Source: Acheta domesticus (lineage: Eukaryota > Arthropoda > Insecta > Orthoptera > Gryllidae). Taken from it: a stretch of DNA of 64,000 nt. The translations under genes and the position numbers were made by a program. The notes under the pieces are model-generated. The model worked only from the letters and a program-made list of their open reading frames with translations, was not told where the DNA came from and did not search any database. Location of the stretch: the NCBI GenBank assembly GCA_031308135.1, contig JAHLJT010000631.1, positions 143,634,734 through 143,698,733 on the forward strand, written 5' to 3'. Below are positions 55,871 to 64,000 of the stretch, piece after piece. Position 1 is the stretch's first letter. Each line of letters begins with the position of its first letter.

Positions 55871-56364
55871 GCGTTTTTAAGACATATAGGTATTTACCCA
55901 AGCCGATATGGTGGTGGCCGCCGGACCTCACCATCTAGCAGAGGAAGAAAACCCCTATTTCTCATGATACAAAAAGCATTTATTAGATTAATCACCATAG
56001 CAGTTGATGCTCTCGAAAACAAATAATCAATCAACTAGTTGGTCAGAATCTCAATGTATCTTACGGATGAAGAGATCGCGTAAAAATTATACAAGTGTAA
56101 TTGACAAGAGTACTTCAAGCAAAGAAAATAACATTCATTAGAAATGTATAAAAGTTTAGGAAATTATATTTCAAAAGGTTTTCTTGCATTAAAAAATAAT
56201 ATTTTCGAAAAATATGTGAAGCAGCCCAGAACCAGGACATCTCTTGGGAATAGCACGAAAGCCATACACGTCAAAGTTGATGAAGCACACGTGACCGCTA
56301 CAAACAAAATACTTAATACAATAAATGATGATGGTTATTATGATGGCGATGGTAATGATGAACT
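55871..56364 (+). other. Sequence of unknown origin between two family R copies
   Basis: Contains GATATGGTGGTGGCCGCCGG at about 55905 and a short open frame at 56144-56515 that runs into the next family R copy. No family recognised. Confidence 0.35.
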
Positions 56365-57810
56365 GGTTCTATTTCCTTTGGTTTCGACTAGCAAATTGGG
56401 ATTTGACACATACTCTTGCCAGCTGCCGGCTAAAGTACATTTTTTTCATTTTTTAATATATCAGTTTCCTAATGGTGCGATCGGAATATGTTTTAAGAAT
56501 ATTAAAGAACAGTAAATTCTTATCAGAAATGACAATTTTTTTTTCACAAATTTGGCGCCGTTTTTAATAAATTAGCGTTTAAGCGGTACTGTACATGCGA
56601 AATTTGAAACTCAGTTCGACAGAAAATGTTCGAGTTTTCGAAAAACTTAATTTGAAGTAATTTTACGTACTTTAACTCACAAATACAATGGTGTTACAAA
56701 TTACTGAAAATGTGCATTTTAGCGGCGTGAGAGATCTTTCAAAACAATTACATTTCTGTTACAAAAAAGACCCTAAATGAGCTTTACGTCATATTAGAGT
56801 CCAATTAGCACTATACGTTAGAAAACTTTGAAAAAAAATATGGAGCTTTTATTGAGAAAATGGCGTTTGAGCGTTTTTAAAAATGCTTATACTTGAGATA
56901 GTTGTAACTGAAAACTGTTGAGTTTTCGAGTAACTTTATATGGCATTGTTTGAAGTATATGTACGCAAAAATATAAAATTGGAAACAAATTGCCGGTAAT
57001 GCAAATATTAAGGATGTACGAGACCAGTCAAAAATTACATTTTTGTAATTTTTGAAAAAGCAAAAGAATAGAGCAATGTGACGTTTATGTCACTTCATAG
57101 AGTACATTTAGCACTATCCCTACTAAAAGTTTAAAGATAAATTTGGATCCGTTTTTTGAGAAAATCTAGTTTGTGTATTTTTTTGAAAATTGAACATATT
57201 GCACCTAATACAACGCGAAAACCTTTTCAAAAACATGTACATGACCTTAATGAAAGAACTAGTAATGGCAAACGAATTTCATATGAAACAAAAATCATTA
57301 TCTTGAATTTTGTAGTTGTAGTAAGTGGCAGAAATATTTCAAACTTTTGCAATTTTCGAAAATGCGAATTAACCGTAAAACTAGGACCTACGCCACTTTA
57401 ATATATTTGTTTTATTCTATTCTTACAAAAATTTTAAGAAAAAAATACGGAGCTGTTTTTGAGAAAATCTTGAAAATATCCGGGACACTTCATGTAAAGT
57501 ATCCCCAAAAATTAATAAATGTTTTTCGTAGTCGTAGAGCTTCGACTGAGGCAAGATGGACAGGGCTTTCTTCAATTTAAAAAAATCGGACGCATAGAGT
57601 AGGCGTGTGTTGTTCACGTACACAGGACGGACGGACGGTTGGTTTTTCGGTATCAAGGACCCACAAAGCAGATTCTGAATACACCACGCGTTAGAGGATT
57701 GTTTCTTATTTTAGCAACTGGATTTATTCACTTTTTCGTGATCTGGGCCCGGCAATGAATTTTTTCTGCCGAAAATCCACGGTTTTTGCCGGGCATCACC
57801 TAACATTCCC
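56365..57810 (+). repeat. Family R copy, nearly complete
   Basis: The 5' block (about 56375-56420) is followed by about four diverged tandem units with boundaries near 56830, 57125 and 57425. The end block contains GGACGGACGG (57625-57640), GGTATCAAGGACCCACAAAG, a TACACCACGCGTTAG site, TTTAGCAACTGGATTTATTC and TTCTGCCGAAAATCC. No coding capacity. Confidence 0.8.
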
Positions 57811-58494
57811 TAAAGTTGTGAAATTTATGCTGATATTTGCATCGAAATATTTAGTTCTCGCACGATTTGTAGTGAGTAGAATAGTTTTGCATGGTTTCAG
57901 AACACTCTTCTCTGATCACGGCCCTACGAAATGCATTTCTATATTGTCCAGGGGGGTATCAGGCTTCTTTTCCAACATAGGTTTAGAAATCCTTTGCATG
58001 ATATTTTTAAGCAGTTGTAGAATTCACATAGTTCTGACAACACTGCGATGGAAACAGTGAGTTCGCTTCTTGTTTGAATTGGACGTTTTCAAATAATAGC
58101 TAAGATGTTGGTAGCGCAGAAAGTGCAATATTTTAATACTACGTAGCAATATTTCCAATAACGCGGGAAAGTATGTGCTGTTATAGCACCAGTACTTTGG
58201 AATGGCACTGGTGAATCCCTTTTTAGGAGGAACGGAGATGATGCATTGGACAGCTAGCGAGCGAAGTATGAAGCTCTCGACCTCTCATCCACTTCGGTGC
58301 AAGTTATGGTGGAGTAAGTTTCTTTCCGCTAGGCTTCATTTCCTCTACGCATCTTAATGATGCATTTTATCAACATACCAGTTACAATGTAACTTAATAT
58401 TTTGTACTACAACGATGGAGGTCATGTATACTGTTTGCATTCCAATATATTTTTAAATTAACATATTTTGCATGCTTGGACGTTTTGACAAGAA
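57811..58494. other. Unannotated DNA
   Basis: Chance frame at plus 57755-58060 only. A GCACCAGTACTTTGGAATGG-type segment at about 58186 is not a family R start. Confidence 0.4.
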
Positions 58495-58956
58495 TGTTCC
58501 AAGATATATTATTTTTACTTTCTCGTATACGTACGTATATAGAATATACGTAGTAACATACATTGTAAAGGGAAAGGTATGTAATGTTGCGCGAAAAAAT
58601 GCCGAATTTTCGGCGGAAAAAATTCATACCCGGGCTCTGATAAAGAGAGTGGATAAAACCAGTTGCTAAATTAAGAAACAAAAATCCCCTAACACGTGGT
58701 GTAACCAGAATCCCTGTTTTGTATGTCCTTGTTACCGGAAAACCAATTGAAACAAAACGTCCATCTGTAATTTCATTTGTGAACACCACTAGAGCTTAAA
58801 CCAGGGTAGGATTATTTCCGAATTGAGGAAACTGCTGTCCATCTGGCTGTAGTCAAAGCTTTTAGATTTTGAAAAACATTCCTTAATTTTTGGGGGTACT
58901 TTACGTAAAGCTTCCCGGATATTTTTAAAGTTTACTCAAAAACGGCTCCATTTTTC
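58495..58956 (-). repeat. Family R end block, inverted
   Basis: Reverse complement of the family end (TTAGCAACTGG, a CTAACACGTGGTGTAACCAG site, GTTACCGGAAAACC) and of the last unit (CTCAAAAACGGCTCC). Truncated at 58956 by the LINE copy 3 fragment. The minisatellite is missing here. Confidence 0.7.
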
Positions 58957-60232
58957 GTTACGTGACACAGAAAGTCTATGTACATCAGTTCCAGGCTGAG
59001 CAACATGATGCTTTGTAAGCAGATTTCTGTTTTTTTTTTATCCATGATGCGAATTTCTTGTTTAGTCCAGTCCACTAGTTCAAAACTGTTTTCGGCTACA
59101 TCACCGCCAAACTACCTATTGTTGATATTTTATTCCTGGAGTATAGAGCGCACTGCAGGACCAGTCTCATTCTTCTGTAATACTCCCTGTGAATTTTCTC
59201 TTTCATTGTGTTGTTTGATTGATTGATTGTTCGTGATTCCGGGCGCGTCAACTACTTACGTCAAGAGTCCCGTAGGTGTAGTACGTGTTTATTCCTCGGG
59301 AGGTGGCAGAGATATTTCCCTGCTGGATCGGAAGATCCAGTGCCGACTTACCGTCGACTAGCGGGGTTTCCCCCTAACCAGGTATCTCCCACGAACGGAG
59401 CACTGCCCCAGCCGGAACAAGCTCTACGCTCCCGACCAGTCTCTGCGGATGTGTGGTACTGTAGTGTATGTTAATGTCTGTGTAAGGGGTGACGATAAGA
59501 CAAGGAAGAGGAAGGAAAGATCGCGCGAGGTCCGTGACCCATTTGTTAGGGTACTGCTGCAGCTTTCTCCTGGAGTTGATAGGAGTAACCAGGGAAAACT
59601 ACTGATCAGAGCAGCCGCCCGCTAGAATTCTCCTCCAGACAGCGACTGAATTCGACCTAGCTGACAAGCTAGTGTCGAAAGTCCTGCCGCCGTCGGGACT
59701 CGAACCTAGGACCTCCTGGTCAGAGGGACTGCATCAAGGCAAGTGATTGGCCTGTAGTTCTTCGCCAAAGAGCTGTTTCCCGCCTTGGGTAGCAAATACA
59801 TGATGTCGCGAGTGAGCCATTCCAGGAGTTCCTTTGGGTTTTCTAAAATGTTTTTAACAGCCTTTGCTAGATGGGAATGTAATGCTTTTAATTTTTTAAT
59901 CCAATAAATTTGGATCTTGTCAATCCCGGGTGATTTCCAGTTCCCCATGTTCTTAATTGCTTGGCAGAGATCCTCTTCCGAAAATTCGCAAACATCTTCC
60001 ACTGTTTCTACGAGTCCATCGGCAGCATCAACTTCAGATTGAAGTCAAGATGCGTCTTTGTTGTAGGATCTAGTTCCCTCCCAGATTCCTGCCCACAATG
60101 TTTCGACGTCATCTTTTGAAGGAGGTGCCGCATTGCCAATCGGTTTCTGTGTCAGTTTGCCTTAGAATATCTTCGCGTCTGTTTCAAACAACCGGTTCTG
60201 TACACGGAAATTTTCTTAATGTTTGTAATGTC
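58957..60232 (-). mobile_element. RLE-type LINE, copy 3, two fragments separated by a SINE
   Basis: 58957-59215 is collinear with about 47960-48215 of copy 1, and 59736-60232 with about 48970-49465. The intervening 750 bp are gone and a SINE sits between. The open piece 60002-59706 reads FSEEDLCQAIKNMGNWKSPG and SLAKNYRPITCL. The 5' side ends in the (TTA)n array at 60233. Confidence 0.78.
59216..59735 (-). repeat. SINE family S1, copy 2, inserted in LINE copy 3
   Basis: Collinear with 19425-19965. The minus strand starts near CCTCTGACCAGGAGGTCCTA, has GGTTCGAGTCCCGACGG (B box) and ends with a (TCAA)n-type tail (TTGATTGATTG on plus, about 59216-59230). Confidence 0.7.
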
Positions 60233-60293
<61 letters not shown>

Positions 60294-60296
60294 TAT
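60233..60296. repeat. (TTA)n array at the 5' end of LINE copy 3
   Basis: About 20 TTA units. The LINE copy stops exactly where it begins. Confidence 0.95.
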
Positions 60297-60779
60297 TATT
60301 GAAAGGAAGCGAAAGCTCGTCCCCCACGTGCGCGCAGGGGCGTGAGCGTGGGCCCTCTGGCGTGTGAGGCGTGTCCTCTACCAGAGGGAAAGGACGGCGA
60401 CGGCGGCGGCGGCGGCGGCGGTGGCCATAACTTAGGCCGGGTCCCTTCGCCAACTGAGACTGGAAAGGAGATAAAATGCTTGGTCCCGCCTATAGCAGCC
60501 TCAGCACGCTAACATAACTTTTTATGGGGCCGACTCAACTTATTTTACACGAAATATTTTAATTTGAATTTCATTCTTTTGTTTTGCCTGAAGCAAGTCA
60601 GGAAAAAATAAGAATGAAAGGCATTTAGGGAATTGTAAGTATACTGGAGAGAAAAGGCTAAAACGTTGTTTCACACCAACTAGAATTAGCTTACTGAATT
60701 ATGAACATATTTTGAAATATTAGGCACTACATATCGACATTACATACCCATAAAGACATTACATTATATTTAAAACATT
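60297..60779. other. GC-rich block with (GGC)n, then AT-rich DNA
   Basis: 60300-60480 is CpG-rich with CTACCAGAGGGAAAGGACGG and a (GGC)8-like run at about 60398-60420. The rest is anonymous. Confidence 0.4.
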
Positions 60780-62167
60780 TTGATACAGAGGGAAAGGCGA
60801 AATTTGCATTTTCCACAGAATTGCACAGTTAATATTTTTAATGGAATAGTACCAAATAGCTTAAAGGACTTATTAAAAAATATATACAAGCGCAGACACA
60901 CATACACACACACACACACACACATTTGAAGCCTCACTTTGTTCTCTGCCCATTGGAATTTTTTCGTTATCACATTTTTAGTTTCTCGCCTTAAGAAGGT
61001 CCTTCTTAAGAAGAGATTGATATGTAGTGCTGCGGGAAAAAGCAGCCAATTTTCAGAAGAAAAACTCTTCATTGCCGGGACCTGGTAACAAAAAATGGAT
61101 AAATCCCGTGGCTACGTGTAGAAAAAAATCCTCTAACACACGCTGTATGCAGAATCCATGTTGTGTGGTTCCTTGATACCGAAAAATCGATTGACGGCAA
61201 AACGTCTGTCCGTCTGTCTGTGAATAACGCTAGCGGCTAAACAGTTCTGCTGATTCTTCCAAAATTGATATTCCTTAATTGGTTTGACTGATGTCACGGT
61301 CCCTTGAATTTGAAGCCGATATTTTAATTTTGGATGTATTTTACATGAAGCTCCTGGGACATTCTCAATTACGAAGACAGATTTTTTTCTCTTAATGATA
61401 TCTGTTCATCAAAGATAGTTTTTTAAATAAGATGATGTACAATTTATTGAAAACATTAGAACTTTTCGCGTAGTTCTACGTGAAATATAAGCAATTTTTA
61501 CTTTCCCGTATACGTACGTATATACGGAGTATAGGGATAGGTATGTAATGCTGCGGAAAATGGATTTCGAGATTTCAACGGAAATACACGTTTTGGGGCC
61601 CCCTGATACCGAAACATTGGACACAAAAATGTAATTTTTGATCCCCTGATACAAAATTTTAATTTTTTGGAAGTTGTAATTTTTGGAAGTTGTAATTTTT
61701 GGAAATTGTAATTTTTCTCTCATACGGTCATATCTCCAAAATGCACATTTCCAGCAATTTGTACAAACTATTGAATTTGTGAGTGTAAGTGATTCAAATG
61801 ACTTCAAATTCGAAAACACAAAACTTTTCTGTAAATAAGAGCTTCAAATTTCGCATGTACAGTAGCGCTTAAACGCCATTTTCTTGAAACGGCTCCAATT
61901 TTTTCAACGAAAATTGCCATTTAGCGCAAGGTTTAACTGTTTTTTTAATGTTCTTAAAATAATAGTTTTGTTCTACTATTGGAAAACCGAAAACTTAAGA
62001 AAATGTCGAAAAAATGTTGACGAAAGATGTAGTCGAAAAAATGTTGGGCGGCGATAGATGGAAGCTGTCAAGAGTATTGGCAAGTCCGAAAAGCTAGCCG
62101 AGACCAAACGAAACAGAAAACTAATACGGGCAAGTCTGTGCCATTCTGTAACACCACTAGTTTATAA
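60780..62167 (-). repeat. Family R copy, inverted, ending at the head-to-head junction
   Basis: Reads the family in reverse: end block (TTTTTCTCTAACAC-type block, TACCGAAAAATCGATTGACG), minisatellite CTGTCCGTCTGTCTGTG at about 61207-61223, CAATTTGTACAAACTATTG and neighbouring unit sequence, and finally the start (AAGTCTGTGCCATTCTGTAA, CACCACTAGTTTA) at 62130-62165. A palindromic tail (CGTATACGTACGTATATACG) lies at 61506-61525 and a (CA)n run at about 60899-60924. Confidence 0.75.
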
Positions 62168-62354
62168 ATTGTCATAAAATACTATATTTCCGATTTATTA
62201 ATCTCTTCGAATCCTATTTGCTTTATAATCGTCCCAAATATAAAGAACAACATTGGGTGACTAATTTTGCCGCCCAATTACTCTACAAATTCGCATAATT
62301 TGGAAAAATTCAACATGACCTTATTTAAAGATATGTTTTTGATTAGCAGATTTC
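62168..62354. other. Spacer between head-to-head family R copies
   Basis: About 190 bp of AT-rich DNA without motifs. Confidence 0.5.
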
Positions 62355-63850
62355 AATAAGGAACTCATGGTGCTACGGAATGGCACAGACTTTCCCGTAT
62401 TAGTTTTCTCCTTCCTTGCGTCTGCGCTCTAGCTATTCGGAATTGCGACATACTCATTCCAGCTGCCATCTATCGCCTAAAGCACATTTTCTTAATTTTT
62501 TGGTTTCCTAATGTTAGAACGGAAATATTTATTTTAGAATATTAAAGAACACAAAAACCTAGGCAAACCTGCTAAATGGCATTTTTTTAAAACATTTTGT
62601 GTCGTTTTAAAGAAAATGGCGTTTTAGCGCCACTAAATACGCGAAATTTGAAGCTCTTTTTCACAGATACTTTTTGAGTTTCCAAAATACTTCATTGAAA
62701 GTTATTTGAAGCACATACACTCACAAATATAACAATGTTTACAAATTGCTGGTAATGTACATATTAAAGATGTGAGAGATCTTAAAAAAATTACATTTAT
62801 ATGAGTTTTGAAAAAACAAAACAATAACTCAAAATAAACTTTACGTCACATTAAAGAGTGTAATTAGCACTATTCATTACAAATGTTTGAAGAAAACATT
62901 TGCAGCCATGTATGTGAAAATGGCGCTTGAGCTTTTCTGAAAATGCGGAATTTTGAACTACTTGTCACAGAAAACGGTTGTGTTTTCGAGAAACTTTACT
63001 TGACATTATTTATAGCACATGTACTCGTAAATATAATAATGTGAAAAAATCGCCACTAATGTATATATTAACGACGTGAAGGAAAAGTCACAAAAATGAA
63101 ATTTTTCCAATTTTTGAAAAATCAAAAGAATAGAGCCATATGGCGTTTTCGTCATCTCATAAAATACAGTAGGCACTATACTTATGAAAAGTTAAAGAAA
63201 ATATTTGGGGCCTTTTTTGAGAAAATCTGGCTTTTGTACTTATTTAAAAAATTGCACATATTGCACGTAATATTCCGTAAAAACTGCTAAAATTTTCAAA
63301 AAATATACGTGACCTTAAAGAAAGAACTCATTATGAAGGACAAATTTTATTTGAAGGAAAAATCTCTATCTGCAATTTAGTAATCTGAGGAAGACGCCGA
63401 ATAAAATTCAAACTTTTGCATTTTTCGAAAATTCGGAGTTAACCGTGAACATCGGACCTATGCCACCTTAATAGGTGCATTTTACTTACGTTCTTACAAG
63501 AAATTTGAAGAAAAAATTTGGAATCGTTTTTGAGAAAATTTTGAAAATGTCCGGGAAGCTTCATGAAAAGTACCCCCAAATTTTACGGACGGACCGACGG
63601 ACATTTTCCTTTTAATTAGTTTTTCGGTATCAAGGAGCCACAAAAGAGCTACACCACATGTTAGGGGATTTTTTTTCTGTTAATTTAGCAACTGCATTTA
63701 TCCTCTTTTTCGTTATCACGGCGAGGCAACGAATTTTTTCTGGCGAAAATTGGCCATTTTTTGCCCAAGATTACATAAATTTCCCTATATATTATTCCGT
63801 ATATACGTACGCATACGGGAAAGGAAAAAATTGTACCTTCACAATTGTAG
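62355..63850 (+). repeat. Family R copy, forward, nearly complete
   Basis: Starts TGGTGCTACGGAATGGCACA (62368), then GCTAGCTATTCGG-like sequence and about four tandem units: near 62570-62870, 62885-63175, 63190-63490 and 63495 on. The end block has GGACGGACCGACGGAC (63588-63603), GGTATCAAGGAGCC, GCTACACCACATGTTAGGGG, TTTAGCAACTGCATTTATCC, TTCTGGCGAAAATTGGCC and CCGTATATACGTACGCATAC. Confidence 0.8.
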
Positions 63851-64000
63851 TTGTAGGAAGAGGCTATTTTTTTTACATTTTTGCGAAATCAGGCACGAAC
63901 ATGAAACCTGCACCATTCTCTTAAGCTTTCTTTATGTTATCTAAGGTCCCAATTAATCAAACGTTGGACCGTTTTTTATGAAAAGTGGTTTAAAGAAAAT
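63851..64000. other. AT-rich DNA at the right edge
   Basis: AACATGAAACCTGCACC and ACCGTTTTTTATGAAAAG hint that another family R unit may begin here, but the window ends. Confidence 0.35.

Noticed and set aside
1..64000. CRISPR arrays, bacterial operons, rRNA genes
   Set aside because: No regularly spaced direct repeats with unique spacers, no Shine-Dalgarno/operon structure and no rRNA signature; the repeats are eukaryotic transposable elements and microsatellites.

Overview
This is eukaryotic, repeat-dominated DNA, almost certainly from an arthropod and probably an insect. It is AT-rich with CpG-rich islands, dinucleotide and trinucleotide microsatellites, tRNA-derived SINEs, and relics of hAT, pogo, LINE, Penelope-like and LTR elements. 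I see no bacterial-style operons, rRNA genes, CRISPR arrays or complete host genes. The only host-gene candidates are one possible first coding exon at the left edge (minus strand, 26-276) and CpG islands near 430-840, 3660-4440, 33880-34160 and 54380-54800.

Layout. 4.4-12.2 kb: a copy of an undescribed non-coding family ('family N', 5493-12238) holds a foldback MITE, a 1.3-kb hAT-type element (8-bp target duplication) and a 3.9-kb LTR retrotransposon on the minus strand that encodes only Gag. A second family N copy at 42.7-44.3 kb preserves the empty site for both insertions. 12.4-13.2 kb: a pogo-like transposase relic. 13.5-18.5 kb: an I/Loa-like LINE with decayed ORF1 and ORF2, interrupted by a 959-bp element with inverted repeats, a 39-bp one-sided tail and a 12-bp target duplication (Penelope-like architecture without protein). 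19.4-29 kb: SINEs and anonymous AT-rich DNA, plus a possible solo LTR near 27.0-27.4 kb. 29-32 kb: 'family R', non-coding DNA made of diverged 255-290-bp tandem units and a (GTCY)n minisatellite. 35-41 kb: relics of transposon-type proteins and a 1.7-kb TIR element. 41.7-44.3 kb: two head-to-tail family N copies. 44.9-50.3 kb: a hAT relic and two copies of a LINE with a restriction-like endonuclease, meeting head to tail on one (TTA)n array. 50.9-53.8 kb: a nearly full-length Penelope-like element with direct terminal repeats, hammerhead-like motifs, RT and GIY-YIG endonuclease, broken by stops and frameshifts. 55-64 kb: several family R copies, including a head-to-head pair, and a third LINE fragment that also abuts (TTA)n.

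How it fits together. The window is a stack of insertions of different ages. The youngest is the gag-only LTR element, whose two 465/466-bp LTRs differ by a single T in a homopolymer. The LINE and Penelope-like elements are older and dead: the LINE has YMND instead of YMDD, and the Penelope RT catalytic box starts with a stop codon. The Gag, the non-autonomous hAT element and the inverted-repeat Penelope-like element would all need proteins supplied from elsewhere. The 518-codon gag is the only long intact reading frame.
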